A stretch of DNA of 64,000 bases from Anoplopoma fimbria (GCF_027596085.1 NC_072462.1:17088921-17152920), one strand, 5' to 3'; positions 13,481 to 27,950 are shown, counted from the stretch's first letter. The notes: generated by a model not told the origin, from the letters alone. Numbers and translations are program-made.

Positions 13481-14252
13481 TCAACAAGTAGCTCACAAAG
13501 AAAACATGCTGACAGAAGCACTTTGGAACAAACATGATGTGAACTCATCATAGTTTACATGCAGACACAAAAATAGAAGCTTTGTACATCCTGAAACCAA
13601 AAATGTGCCATTGTTTATAAAGTTGTTACTTCAAAGATAAAGCTGTATTTGAGCTAGAGTAAGAAGTGAAAAGAAGTAACAACAATGTGGAGTATATAGA
13701 TCATAAGATGTCAAGCATAAAAGATGGATAATAATTGAGAGTCTAATTGATCAAAATTAGATTTAAGAAGTGATTTATATTCAAATATTTGATATGGGTA
13801 ACTGTCCTAACCAGTGACAGAGCAAATTTAAGTGTGTAACATAATGGACTAGAACGGACAGAGAACATCCAAAAATACAGAAAAAAAGTGTTTGTATTAC
13901 ATAATTACAAATCTTGGTTCTGAATATTTCAAGTGCCCTCAGAATATATATTCCCATCAGACCAAACATTGTTCACCAGTCAGTGATCTCCAGCGTTACA
14001 GCTGTAATCTATCTCCACTCTGTGGTGAAGGCTGGTCAGTACAAGTAAAATTCAGAACAAAGCAGGTGGCATTACTTCCCAAAAGAGGGCAGCAACAAGC
14101 TGTAGTTCTAGTTTTAATTCTGTTATCCAAACAGACTAAATGGATTTTCCATGTTAAGAAATGCTTGGTAGATAAAATGTAATTTAAAATGGGTTTGAAT
14201 GGGGGGGAAAAAAGCATCTAGTGTTGTCTTTTAATTTCCATGTTGAGCAGCT

Positions 14253-14748
14253 TTAAAGGGACAGCTAAGCCCCAAATTAAAAATATTTTTCTTCTTCTTG
14301 CTATTTATCAAGATGTTTGCCTTCTCTTGAATACAAAAGGACCATATGACGCTCGGTTTGTGGTGCTAAAAGTGCCAAAAAATTACATTTGAAGGCTCAA
14401 CAGCAATCTTTTTCCAGAAATCATGACCCGGTTACTCAGGATAATCCACAGACTTTGTTGTAAGCAATTCTAAGTAAGAGCTATTGTTGGAAGAACATAG
14501 TTTCCAACATGAAATTGAACAAAACAATCAACAATAATCTGTGGATTTAAGAGGCATTGCTTGTGAGTTTAAAAATTGCCGCTTTGAGCACCACAATCTG
14601 AGTTCCATATAGTCCCATTAAACTGGAGAGAATGCAGACATCTCTATGGATGATATCTCCAAAACTAGGCAACTCACAACAAAACAATCTAGATATATAA
14701 ATAGCACTATAGGTAAGAAAGCGAGTGAAAAAGTGAAAGTCCCTTTAA
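14253..14748 (+). repeat. Non-autonomous element with short terminal inverted repeats (family 2)
   Basis: The element is bounded by TTAAAGGGAC at 14253-14262 and its exact reverse complement at 14739-14748. The interior (ctcaacagcaat, tttccagaaa, ataatccacagac, gaagaacatag) resembles 45770-46130. An internal inverted pair (ataatccacaga / tctgtggatt) lies near 14450 and 14545. The structure fits a MITE of about 0.5 kb. Target-site duplications are not clear. Confidence 0.55.
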
Positions 14749-16329
14749 GGCCAGGAAATTAATCTACACTGTCTAACAGTTTAATATATATAGTATATTA
14801 AGTATTCACTTGTTTCAGCTCTTCATTGAAACTAAATTATGTTTAAACTGTGTAGATTATTCACCAATCAGTTTGAGGATAAAATGATTACCAGGTACTG
14901 TGATTAACACATGGATGTGAGCAGGTGAGGCTGGCATAATCAATGCTGGTTTTATCCAAACAGAAAATATGTACCATGTTTTATCCCGACACACTTTACT
15001 TGATACATAGAGTGGAAATATTACTGGCAAAAATGTGCAAATTGTACATCATTATAACATAAATAACTTAAGCATCAAGTTACTGTTTATGTACTAAGAG
15101 CAAGGAAACTCCCAGTTATACTCAAACAAACAATTGTTGCCAGAAATTATCCCAGGGTTCTGCTGCAGGTAAATTCAGAGGGCTCACACCTGAACTCAGT
15201 CCCATATATGGAGGCTCTAAACAAGCCAGGCTCCTCCCACTTCCTGCTCCTCCTCAGACAGCTCCGCCCACAGACCTGCTCTTCACAATACATGGAGTGA
15301 CATATTCCAACCAAAGTTGTACCTATGTTTAAAGAAGCTGCACCATTTCATCAAAATTTTATATTTGAATTTCATACACATTTCTCCCAAATGCATGTTC
15401 AATTTCAGACACATTTGGTATTTTTGGAAACTTTTGGATCTCCTCCAGACGGAACTGTGTCTGACTGCACAGTACAAGTTTGTAAGAACGTATCCACTTA
15501 CTGTTACACTAAAAGGCTCCTTCGGTGAAATAAAGAAACCTGTAAACTTATAACAACAACAAGGTTATTTGCACTTTGTACCAAAACTACCACTAAATAT
15601 GATATGCACATGACTACATGAGAACAAATATGATCAACCTCTCCGTATACTGTCACTTTCTCACTCTCTCTTTCTTCCCACTCTCCCTCCCTCATGCAGC
15701 CAGAGTAGATCAGAGTTTGGTTGGTAAAAAAATAAACAGGTGATTAGACTTGCAGGATGTCAGGATACTACTCGTGACCCCACTTGACCTCTCACGACCC
15801 CTGTCACAAGCGATCATGTGACCGCGCCAGCAAAATGCAAGCACCAGCAGAGAGGAGAGATACCACTGTGGTACCGAAGACACCCGGGTCAGGTTATCAC
15901 TTTCATAATAACAAAATGATGTGGTTTATTTGGATGAAGAAAATTGTAACATTCACTTTGAAATGAGCGTGACAGTTTCGGTCAGTTTCGGACACAACAC
16001 CGAGGATCACATCAACCGAATCATAACAAATCACAAATACACATGAGAGCCAGCATAAATATAAAAGCAATCTAAAACACCAGAATTCTTGTGCAAATAA
16101 TATTATTTTAATTGATCAGGTAGAGTCCTGAGAAAGAACTTCTTGGAGAACAAACCTGAGATCCCTTCAGCATCTCGCTGTGCAACATCCTTGCTGCCCT
16201 GGCCATGAACATGACTGACGCCTCTCAATAGTCGTTTTGCTCCTGAAGTGATTGCTTCCTGTTACAATTCTGTTGCTGGCAGGAGTCACTTGCATTGCTG
16301 TTGGCTGGCTGACAGACAGGCAGACAAAC

Positions 16330-16330
<1 letters not shown>

Positions 16331-16394
<64 letters not shown>
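16331..16394 (+). repeat. (CAGA)n tetranucleotide microsatellite
   Basis: About sixteen uninterrupted CAGA units (64 bp). The open frames across it (Asp-Arg-Gln-Thr or Cys-Leu-Ser-Val repeats) are products of the array, not genes. Confidence 0.95.
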
Positions 16395-17410
16395 GACTTA
16401 GCAACAGATGAGCAATTAAAGGTTCTGGGTCTGAGAAAATATGGTGAAAAGTGTTACTGTGAGCCTGCAGAGCCTGCAGAGCCCTAACCGGAAAAAAATA
16501 GAGTAGTGTTAGAGGTTTGTGGTAACAATAATTCAAGTTTGAGCAGTAAATTCAATTGATCGACTGCTGTCTGTAAACCAAATTAGCCTTTGGGGATATT
16601 AAAGCTTTTATCTACTCCACTTTAATAGATGTTGGCCAATGTATGCAATCATTAACATTTTATTAAGAATTATATTAAGATCACTGCAGATGTAAAGTAT
16701 GATATCAAAAAGCTTATCCGTTGGCCAACCTAGTCCACAATGACTCCTTCAGATTGGTTTGAGACTTTAAATAATGAATGCTGAACAAGAGGGATTTTCA
16801 ACATTTCTTAAGATTAATTCAGTTATGCATAAAGAAATCTGTTGTTTACAATCACTTAAGTATATTATAAAGAAGACAAGATCTCAACTGCAGGCTGTTT
16901 TTTTTTTTTCCCAATTCAATATTTCTGCAGCTTTTCCTCTACCTTGTTTCTCACAGTTTCCCATCAAAAGTTTAAATCGAGGGTAACAATTGGAAGTAGA
17001 TTCAGTATTACACCAATTTCAGGAGCTCAAAGCACCGCTCTACTCCAGACCCTGATTTTGGCCCTGAGTCACCGTTTGATGGGAGGACGTCAGTACACCA
17101 GCCGTTCTCTGATAAGGAGATAAGAATCTGTAGCAAAGAAATTACACACCAATAACAACATATGTGAGCAGCTCAGGAGGCCAGCACCTGCACTCGCTCT
17201 TTCTTTTCCTTTGCTTGAACTATATATATTTTTTTTTCCCTTCCTACATTTGGGTTCCCCCCGCCTGACTGCAGGTTGCTTTTGTGTAACGGAAACACGT
17301 CAGACGGCTCAGTATGTGTGTGGAGATTATTATCAGAAGGGTTGGTAATATTTAAGATATGGATCTATATGCATAGCTGGTGAGTGTATGAAAAGTTGAA
17401 AGGGAAAGAT

Positions 17411-17526
<116 letters not shown>

Positions 17527-18247
17527 ACCCTTATTTAAGAGGAAAACTTCCCCTAAGAGCACACTCTAATCCTGTTCACAGCCCGGGGAAGTAGCAGTAG
17601 AAGGGGGGAGGGCAGTGCCATTGGGAGCTGTTTTGTGGTGAAACTTGTCCTGTTGACAGCTGAGTCGCTGTAACAATTTGGAGTTTGGCTCGGTGGCAAC
17701 TCAGAGCAACAAACTTTGTGAGGCTACAGTTTCAAGCTCACCAATTACAGCTGAAGTATTGACTGCAAGCAACTGCCCCAAAGCACATATTTTTCCTGCT
17801 TTTGTCGGTTTGATTCATTTTAACTTTGTTTGGAAATGTGCACCAATTGAAATATCAATTGACACAGAAACATTATTGTTAGGTTGATCTGTGGCAGTAA
17901 CTTTAGAAGGGCCATGTTACAAAATCAAATTTTTAAGGCCTCAATCGGCTTCTTAATTAGAGTGATGGGGTCCTACATGAACATAAAACTTTCTGCCAAA
18001 GTTGAAACAGTTTTGTTATCTTTAAATGACGGACTTTTGTTTAGAAGGTTATGTCATAGGTCTCTGTGCACCAATCAGGATAGAGCAATATTTAAATCAA
18101 AATCTGATTACAGTTTTTCTCGGCTTGGACTTTGAGCGTTAATTATGTAGTCATAAATATGTTAAATTAAGGAGAAATACTAAAGATAGCAAGACTTTCA
18201 GGGGCTTTAATTAACCTGCTTCATTGCAGGATGAGAGACTACAAATC

Positions 18248-18251
<4 letters not shown>

Positions 18252-18279
<28 letters not shown>
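18252..18279 (+). repeat. Poly(A) tract, 28 bp
   Basis: An uninterrupted A run in intergenic DNA. No retrocopy or SINE body was recognised directly upstream. Confidence 0.9.
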
Positions 18280-19429
18280 GACACATCCTTTAATTACGTT
18301 TTTTGTGTAGTTTTAAGTTGCTCCTAAGTCAACAGAATGCTAAATATTGTTATAATTATTATTTTGGGTCACAAAAGTTATTCTGGGAAAATAAATAGAA
18401 ATCATTTAGAAAGTAAGACATCTGAAATCATTTTTTGTTTTATGAAAAAATGACTAAGGCTCTAAACAAGACACACAAGACAATAATGACACAGCTCTGT
18501 GATCCATCGCTAATGTGATCATTGGATGTTTGTTTTGAGGGAGAGAGCTCAAAATCCGATGTTGCTCAGCTTTCCTTCATTTGGTCCCATTAACCGCTGG
18601 CAGCACTCTTGTTTTTCCGTTGTTGTTGAAAGAAGCCCTTTCATATTCATATTCCATGTTTTGAAGCCTGCGCTGCAGTGTGTGTGTGGGTGTGTGTATG
18701 TGTGTGTGTGTGTTTTCAGGAATGAATCCATAAAAAGTATGGTCTCCAAAATATGAATTAAACAGACCCAAAATGAACTAAAACAGGAAAACTGTCAGTG
18801 CTGAGGGTTAAATACTGATAGGTGCTTATTAGCAGCATGAAAACAGGAAAAAGGCTTGTCACTGTAATACGGTCCCTAATGAACTGCTATTAGGATAATG
18901 ACATAATTCTGACTGACAAAGACCCATGACTCATTTAAAACTGAATGAAACTGAACTAATCTTTAATAAGCATATGAGGTGGGAGTAAAAATTGATAAAA
19001 AATAAAAAAAACTGTATTGAATTTAATACTTCTGATTGAGTCCACCGTGAATGAAATAAGAAAAGCCTGATACACACAAATCATCTTAAAAAAAACTGAA
19101 ACATTTCTCAAGATAAAGACAAAACTTAAAGCACATAGAGTGTCATTATTGGGGCCAGTGAACTTTAAGTGCAGTTAATTGGTTAAATCACAAACTGGAA
19201 TTAACATTTGAATTAAGGTTATTTTCTCATGAATGACATGTTTTATCATTTCTTCTTGAATGTGACATATTAGCAATTAGCCTATACCTGAGCCTGATTA
19301 AAATAAACACTCCTTCCACAGTTAAAGGGCTTGTCCTGCAGCTAGATGTTACTGTGTCAAATTTGACAACAGGAAAAAAGAACAGTATTTTTTTAACACT
19401 GACTGAGTGACATGATACATTTCAGTGCT

Positions 19430-19650
19430 TCTTGCTCGAAGTAAGTTGTTGATCAATATGCCCAGCGGGTGCGATGAATATGCACGAGGCGTCCGCCGCG
19501 GCGGCCCGGTAATTGCCGGTCGTCAGGGGTGGCAGGCACGGTAATTTGCATCTTGGGGATCCTGCAATCAGCGTTCTATTCATTAGCGCGCCAGCCGCTT
19601 CATCTGCTGGCCACTCAGAGCTGCCAATCTCCCCTCGGCAGCCAAAGCAT
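19430..19650. promoter_or_regulatory. Candidate conserved non-coding element
   Basis: This is an abrupt GC-balanced, CpG-containing island in AT-rich flanks, without a convincing frame. It contains a perfect octamer ATTTGCAT (19544-19551), TAATT and CATTAG homeodomain cores, and a GCCGCGGCGGCCC palindrome-like stretch. The composition resembles vertebrate developmental enhancers. Conservation itself cannot be seen here. Confidence 0.35.
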
Positions 19651-20301
19651 TTGAAAAAAACTGAATGGAAAAGTTTCAATTACAAGCCTGCGGGTAGTGG
19701 TGTAACAAGTCTTAAACCCTATATTTAGGCTGTTTTTATGCAGGTGATTGACTGTTGCTGCATTGTGAGAGAGAATAGGAGGAAAAGCTCAATGAAACAA
19801 CCATAATCTCATGAATTTTATATCACCTTTATCTCAGGGTCCGCATTCACAGGGGGGAGAGGACGGTGGCTGGGCCTTCTTTGCCCGTCTCAAGAGGGCA
19901 GTCAGCGCTTCCATCGAAACAGAGGGGGGGAAGGGTTACATGAAAGAAAGCTTATTATTCCTCTATAAGTGACAACTGGCACTCAAGGCTATTGTCTCAT
20001 GAAGAACAGGCTATAGGCTAACACTGGGAATCTATCATCTTTTTTTGCAGCAATAATGTGGTGACATTGTTTATCAGAGCAGGAAAGGACATATAACGGA
20101 TATATGAGCACGTTTCTCTTTCCCTCCTCACAGCAATATCCAATAAATACATTTGACAGCTCGTACTTGGACAAACAATACTTCTCACTTTTATTTCCTG
20201 CATCCTGTCTGTGCTGCTTCCCTTGTGCTTTATTTCTTATTTTCAACCCTTTACTTTGAAAAGAGGATGCACAACTGTTAAAGCCCAGGGGATGTGTCTC
20301 T

Positions 20302-20401
<100 letters not shown>

Positions 20402-21689
20402 CATTGCAGCAGGAAGGGAGTACCTTGTGGTAGAAGCGAAGGGGTTTCAGGCAAAGTGTGTGCCAAAAGTACACGTGTGTGTGCTGTGAATCTTCTATTG
20501 TTTTACAGTGACATAGTCGCTGTTTCCTGCATCATAAATCTACATGAACAGACAATAATATACGTAATTTATAAACCACACAAACAATTACTGTATGCAC
20601 AAAATCTACAAACATGTGCAGATACAAAAAAGAAATAACATGCATGCAGATGCCACTAATAATTAATAATCCCCCCCACACACATGAGTACATTTGCAAA
20701 TAAACAGGCACATGCACACTCCTCTCTGCACACACAGCTCCTTTGCCCTGCCATTGTCTTACAGAGGAAGCCCGCGAGTGGAGAAGGAGGTCGGATCTTG
20801 TCCTGAGCTGAAGGAGTACGCAGGGCAAGAGGGGGCAGATGGAGAGAAAACACCGGGATGGAGAGATGAGGCCGAGAGGACGCAGAGAGGAAGGGGAAGA
20901 GGAAAAAGAGGAGGAGGCAAGATGTTGTTTCCCAAAAATTCAGATCTTTACTGACAGGGAGTTTTGCCAGCTGTGATTAAAGCAGTTTGAATCTGAGGTG
21001 AGTTTAAACATAAACATGTATATAAACATGATTCAAGCAAAATAATCTTTTTTAGGACAAAACCTGAACAACCACTTCTAGTGGTCTCATGTGTATTTAT
21101 ATGAAGATGATTCTAAAGAAAACCTTGAATGTCAATCTATATTTTACATAGCTCAGTAATGTCTTTCACACACAAACACACCCACTCATCAATCAACACT
21201 GATGGCTTTATAATGGTGTCTGCTAACTGTATAGAAATACTTTAATTGGATTGGAGCTATTTAACTGATTAAAGCCACCACATCACTCTATGTGTGTACA
21301 AGTGTGTGTGTGTGGGGGGGGGTATGTGTGTGTGTGATTGATACAGTATGTATATGGACATAAAGAGCAGACAGCTACAGTGATTAATATGTCAAGGTTG
21401 AAACAAAGCAGACAGTAGTCTAATTAGAAAAATATTTTTGAAGGTCTTTTGGGCCTGCTTAGCTTGTATTTTTTGTGATTTCAGCACAATGCAACAAATT
21501 GTTAATATGTAGTCCCCAAATGATACTGACTCTTCCTTTAGCGCCGCCTTGAAGTTGACACTTGCTGTTTTGAGTTACATAAAAAGTGCCGCTTCAGAAT
21601 AACTTTTATTATTACTTTTATTGATCCCATAACTTTTCATCTTCAATTTAAATATGAATCCGTCCAATACTTTGGTTTATTCAAAGTAT

Positions 21690-21790
21690 TGGACATACCT
21701 GCCAAACATCAGCATCTTAGCATTTTCACTTTGAGCATATTAGCATGCTAACATTAGCATTAAACTCAAAGCACCGAAAGCCTAGAGAGC
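21690..21790 (+). repeat. Dispersed teleost repeat, copy B
   Basis: Shares the 'catacctgc..aacatcagcat.ttagcatt' core with 3780-3900 and continues into 'tagcatgctaacattagcat'. A 13-bp perfect hairpin (21662-21674 with 21682-21694) abuts its left edge and may be part of the element. Confidence 0.45.
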
Positions 21791-22369
21791 CAACAGTCTT
21801 CATATATGTTCATATATATTTTTTAACACATTTGCAGTCTGTGTTTGCGACTAACACTAAATGTTGTTATTTTTGTGTCTCATTCAGGCACATTTCACAT
21901 GAGAAGGCGTCCTGTCATTGAGAAATGACCCAGGATGGACTGCACATTTAATTTTCGACTGCTACTGCTTGACCTTGATACAAACTCATAAACAAAGACA
22001 TAAAAAATCCCCTTACAATATACTGCATAACATTTAGACGTTATATGGTCTAAAGGAGATGGATTTCTCCCTCGTTCATAAACATCTACGCCTTTGTTGT
22101 CTTTGCACCACACCCCTATACTGTATCATTGAAACTAAAAGCAACCTATTTCTGTAATCACTGAAACAACATCATTGATTTGACATGTCACTGTCAAATT
22201 ATCATATGTAGCACCTCTCCCAATTTTGCTTCAATGCATATTTTTGCTGTGCTATTGCAACTGGACTCTCTCTTTCTATCACACACACGCACACAGACAA
22301 GCACACACAGAGAAACTCCCCTTCTCCAAATGACTGAAATAACACTATTACTCTTGCCATCATCGTGTC

Positions 22370-22740
22370 GAAACCTTTTTCAGTGGCAGTCTGTCTCGCC
22401 CAGCATGGATGACCGGACCTGCAGCTGTCAAAATTCACAAAAAAATAATAAAGACTCCTCGAGACCCAAGAAGAAGAAGAAGAAGAGAGGAGCAGTTGAA
22501 AGGTAAGGTGAATTCCAGGGAAGTGAAACTCTGGGAATTTATGGCGCTCCTTGTCTGATTTAGAAACAACAACCCCTTTTTTTTTTGCTGTGAGGTGTGA
22601 GCGGTACGCCAGCACCGTCACGCCTTCTTGGACCTGAAAAGAAAGAAAGCCTGTGGAGACCTCCGAAACCACGGCAACCTCAAGGGCCCTGCCCACAGAG
22701 ACACCTTGACACGCACCTGTCAAAGATGTGAATACAGTTT
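22370..22740. promoter_or_regulatory. Candidate non-coding regulatory block (low confidence)
   Basis: A GC-balanced island without repeats, in which a 173-codon minus-strand frame (22202-22723) and shorter plus-strand frames overlap. None resembles a known family. The block is flanked by a CACACA tract on the left and a purine-rich G-run tract (22895-23000) on the right. Confidence 0.22.
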
Positions 22741-23577
22741 TATGTGCACGCGCACGAGAGAGAGAGAGACTGAGGGGGAGACAGAAAGTGTGAGTGAGTG
22801 GAGTGTGCAGTGCAGCTCTGTGGGTGGCAAAGGAGAGGGATCACTGGATCTGACAGGAGCTATTTGACTAATCCAAAACAACAGCTGTAAGGTAGGGATG
22901 AAGGGGGGAGTGAGGGGTGGAGGTGGAGGTGGAGGCGATATACAGGAGGTGAAGGGGGAGGTGGAGGGCTGTCAGTTAAGGAGGAGGATTTTGGGAGAAA
23001 GGGGAATAATGGAAATGAAATATGAAAATGAATTCCGCATGTAAGCCCAGAGGGGGAAAAGATCCTAAAACACTGCAAATAGAAAAAGAAAATATTGGAC
23101 AGGACAAAAAAAAAAAAAGAAGAGGGTGAGGTGATATTAGATCTGCAGAATTGTAACTGGGAGGTAGAGAGACAAAAGGGAGACAGGCAGAAACTCGGTC
23201 AAACCCAACAGGGTATTGCTGGAGGTTGCATCCATTAACCTCCACACAGGGGGTTGTATCAGCACACACGGCAACACAGGTGAGAATGATTACACTCTCA
23301 CACACACACACACACCATCCTGACGCATACGCAGCCTTCATTACACATCTGGTTGAGTTTTATTGAGGGAAGCTGCGTTGGGGTGGTCCACGCTCCTCTA
23401 ACAGGTCTGTCCTGTTAACACGGCGGGCCACAGAGAGTCCATCACCCTGCGGGGCAGCATCTTAACATCTTAACATCTCCTCTCTGTGCAGTTCAGCAAC
23501 ACTCACAGCTCAGTGCAGCGGTGCAAACAAAAGCAACTATAAAGGTTGGCATCTAACAATGGCAGCTGGTGGGAAAA

Positions 23578-23765
23578 AGCAATAGTTCAGCATTTTGGGT
23601 AATGTATTTATTTGCTTTCTTGCCAAGAGTTAGATCAAGAAATATGTATGTCTGTTTGTTAAATGCATGTGCGGCTACAGCCTGCAGCCTGTTAGCTTAG
23701 CATAACGACAGGAAACGGTTCATTCCAAAGTTAAAAAAATCTGCTCTCACCTCACAAGCTGACTA
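23578..23765 (+). repeat. Dispersed teleost repeat family 1, second copy
   Basis: Same ordered motifs as 5938-6290 (agttcag, gctttcttg, gagttagat, gttagcttagcata, acaggaaac). It is truncated relative to that copy. Confidence 0.6.
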
Positions 23766-25701
23766 ATAAATACATTATATTTTATTTACATGAAGTGTAA
23801 AACCAACAATGTGAGCCCGTCCAAGAATTAGTCCGGCAAATAATCCTCCGTAGAACCACAACTTTTATGGGAGAAGCCCTCAGTGTTGGCTCCCTTTCAT
23901 TTGTTTTTGCCTTTATTGAATTGTTAACTGTAGATCCTGACAGGAGACATGAAGAGCAATTTAATAATAGAGAAAAGAGTGACATGTGAAAGTAAATGTG
24001 GAAGTAACTCTCTGAAACCTAACCAGGGATGCTGCGGTTACATGTCATGCATCTTAGAATGCTGGCCCATCAAGACACCCCATTGGTTCCCCTTCGGCTA
24101 ATCTGCCAGAACCAAACAACAGACAGAAAAGATCGATGTTGAAGCCTGTGTGAAAAGTTTCTTCAGCCGCAGTTCCTCTCATCCTTTGTCAAGGAAAATT
24201 CCGTGCATTATCTCCCATAAGTGTGACAGTGATTTAAAAAGTGTTTCCCGATTGTCCAGTTAATATAATTCTATCATATGCAGAAGATTCATTACCTCAC
24301 CAAGCAGCAGTGAACTAGTCACCAACCACGACTACTAAAGGCAAAAACTGTTATCATGCATTATGTATTTAACAACAGACTAATAGAACCATGTTTTAAA
24401 ATGTGCAGCCATTTAAGTAATGCAACAGCTGATGAATATACTGATATTTGATGATGGCTAATATGTTTTATACACATATTTTCAACATAGAATTCCTAAA
24501 ATAGTAATATACACGAGTAAATGTGCAAAAGTGCATATGAAGGGGACTATTTTAAGCCATTGTGCTGGTGAGGAGGCTATCTACTGCAGCAGCATGGCGT
24601 ATGTGGGATTGATTTAAAATAAAGTGCAGAAATTTCCCCCACTGCAACTGTGCGGCTCATTGCAGTTATGGGATAGAGATGTTCTGTGATTCTGTATCCT
24701 TAGGTGATAAATGGTGCATTGCATTCTGTTTGTGTTGAATTTTCAAGTAAAATCACTTAATTTCAGTGTTTATGTTTTCATCATCGCGTCTCTTCATGGC
24801 CTAAATGTGAAAAAATAAACATGAGGTTAAACTGGAATCCAGACTCCTCTACATACCGAGACAGAGGTCTGCGATCTGCGGTTCTGGGTTCTGGGTACTG
24901 GGTTCTGCTCAGGGACTTGGCTGTGAAGCCCAGTTTCTGTGGCTGCAGACCAAACCAAGAACAGAAACCCCTTTTCCTCACAGATCTCCTCTAAATGTCT
25001 GGCTTCCCTCATCTCTCTCCTCAGTGTCTCCTCAATCCCGTTCCAGAAACCGTGAGAGCAAAATGGGCTTCTTCTTCTCTGCCTCCATCGCTGTGGTGCC
25101 GCTGAAGTATCTGAGGGTTTCGCTGAGGTATTCTGAGGCATCACTTTGATGGGATCAGGCCATGTTTGGTCATGAATGTGGTTTTGGGCGAAGAAACATA
25201 AATGAAAGGGAATGAAAACTGACAGGGTAAAACACTTGAGGGCGAAGGGCTGATGCAGTGGACGGCTTTGGCCAGACCGATGCAGACGATATATAACTAT
25301 CCAGGTGTTCTGGTCGCTTTGGCTGGAGCTCTGAGAAAATGAACTACTGTCTGCATGTCAGTTATCTGATGTAAAGAAGAAACACACACAAAATGTTACT
25401 AAGAAGACGATAAGACAGCATGAAGTCAAGTTTTTATTTGAGAAACTTTACACTGTAAATAACAGCTTAAAGAGAACACCTGGCCGGTTGTTTATAATGC
25501 TAAAATTATTTTATAACTCTAGTTTAGACCCCTTAGAATAATGATCCATTTCCTTCACATCCACCCTCTTAACCTCCCCGTTAAATCTGGAGGTCCTGGA
25601 CTCCCCTTTAAAGTCACTTTGTGAACTTTAAGCACGCCTTCATGTCTGATTGGTCTCGGTTCTTCAGTAACTTATACAAAGCAGCTCCCGCACCATGCAC
25701 A

Positions 25702-25811
<110 letters not shown>

Positions 25812-27489
25812 TGCGTTCAAGTGCTCATGACTGCATCTTGGACCTAAGTAGCAACAGATGCTGCGCTGACCTCAGAGGCATCCTGGAAAGGAAAATTTGT
25901 CAAAATGAGGCAGGAAAAAGAGAGAGCAGCAGTTTAGGTAAATGTAACATTTAGGACACACACACACACTTCCAGACACACACACACACAAATGCAACAT
26001 GGGTACACTTAAACATATGCCCCTTCACATACTGAACTCACACACACAAAGTTTAGATTAGTTTACTGTTACATGGGATGCAAACAGTGAATAATCACAA
26101 AGACACACACAGTTTCAAAAAGAGAAAACATATATAATACAGACACACACCTTCCTGTGTTTTTATTAAGTTAACTGCATTTGTGGATTGACATGGACTA
26201 ACAGATTTATCACAAGGAATATTTCAAATGGTGAAGAACAAAATGATTTATTCACTTCACAACATTTAAGGTAAAAAATGTCCACTAGGAGCCAATAATG
26301 ATTTTCTTTTGATGAGACAGACCAGATTTTAAAGATATAACAACTGAAAACGGTGAAATATAATATGAAATAAAGAAAATGGACAAAACGTCTCACCTAA
26401 CCATTTAATTTTATGTGTCAGGAAAAGAAAACAACTAAATAAATCACTGCAGCTGAAACGTTATCTCCAGAAGAGGTAAAAAATGTAGCTGCATAGTATA
26501 ATTTTGGATAAAGGACAATTTCCTACTGATGTCATGAAAGAACATTTGAAACACAGCTTGTAACACAAATCATGTTCTTTCTTTGGCTTTGTTCCGGAGG
26601 GCAGTTTTGAGAGCGATAACACCAAATTATTCGATGTCTCCGCCTCACTGAGAACCACATTGCCCTCTAAATATGCCTCCTTTTGTTTCTTTGTTTCTTT
26701 CTTTTCTTTCTCCAGCACCGGAAGCAATCATGCTATCTCGGTGACGAACAAGCGGCGTGACCTCATGATATCACCTCTTAAGGAAAACAAGAGGAAACGC
26801 GTGCCAGTTATTCTCACATGTGATCAATTATTTTACGGTGAAGTCGGGCTGGGGGGAAAAATGTTCAGCCATTAGCCCTTTAGTGCAGGGATCATACTGA
26901 GGGTAATAGTGACTAAACACTGAATAAACACATTTGGCTAATAGGACATTCGAACCTGAAGCACGGAAGGTGGGCCTGTTGATTGGCCACAAGGTTGTTT
27001 TAAGTTCTTGCATTAGGAATATGTGCATGCGCACTCATTCAGAAATGCATGCATAATAATGGTAAAATGGTAAATTTATAATTCAAAACCTCATAGTGGG
27101 GTTTTTTCAGGACTGTCAAAGCCATTATAGCAAACACTGTAAATCATAATTTAAAGGAAGCAAGCTACACAAGTGAGTCATGCATTTGACTAGCAATTAG
27201 CAGCGTGTGTGTCAGATTTAATAGAGAAATCAAGGCAACACAAGGCAGTTTAAGACAACCAGGATTTCTGCTGTATAAGTTAAATTCTTAAAAATTATGC
27301 TACGCTGCAAGTTTCAGTTTTGTGTCAATTTACTTCATTACCAACAATAGATACATTTTTGTTTCTTTTAAAAGACATTTAAAACATAGAAAATTATATA
27401 AATGCATATCATATACACATCATATGTCAAAGACATACACCTGTACATATATTATGTACATATATTGTTTTATCATCATCGTTTACCAG

Positions 27490-27950
27490 TGCTGGAATAA
27501 GTATCAAGGTCCTTTACTAAAAGTAAACATGGCAAGGCCATACTATAAAATCTCACATACAAATGTTAAGAAAACGTAAAGAAGTATTATCAGTAAAAAA
27601 CATAAAAAGTATTAATTAGTCAGTATAGACCCTGCCAGTGCTATATTTTTATATCATTGGATCATTATTATTGATGCATTAAGATGTGAGATGCATTTTC
27701 ATGTTGTAGCTAGTTGATGTATAGCTTCAGCTACTTTATATACTTTTACATGATTTATAAAGCATAAAGCATAAAGCAAGTTTCATAAACCAATCACATG
27801 TTTTGTATGAAAAATCTTAATCTGAAAAGTAACTATAAAAGGCAAAGAAATGTGGCATAAGAAGTACAATATTCCCCTCTGCAGTGTAGTAGAAGTTTAA
27901 ACTGTAGAAACATTAAATGAAAATAATCAAGTAAAGTACAATTGTTTTTT
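27490..27950 (+). repeat. Dispersed teleost MITE-like element
   Basis: An ordered series of blocks that I recognise from many teleost genomes: 'agtatcaaggtcc', 'actaaaagtaaa', 'tatcattggatcattattattgatgcatt', 'actttatatact', 'aatcacatgttttgtatgaaaaatc', 'aaagtaacta', 'cccctctgcagtgtagtagaag' and 'aaataatcaagtaaagtacaa'. It is diverged and AT-rich. Its ends are approximate. Confidence 0.6.

Noticed and set aside
16331..16394. Regular short repeats that could suggest a CRISPR array
   Set aside because: Plain tandem tetranucleotide with no spacers, in a vertebrate genome.
22202..22723. 173-codon open frame on the minus strand
   Set aside because: It contains a Ser run from a trinucleotide repeat and a Val-Cys stretch from a CACACA tract, overlaps plus-strand frames and matches no family. 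Treated as non-coding.
24827..25144. 105-codon minus-strand frame with a Glu/Arg-rich stretch
   Set aside because: Part of it is a short 'ggttctgg' repeat. No family match or splice partners were seen.
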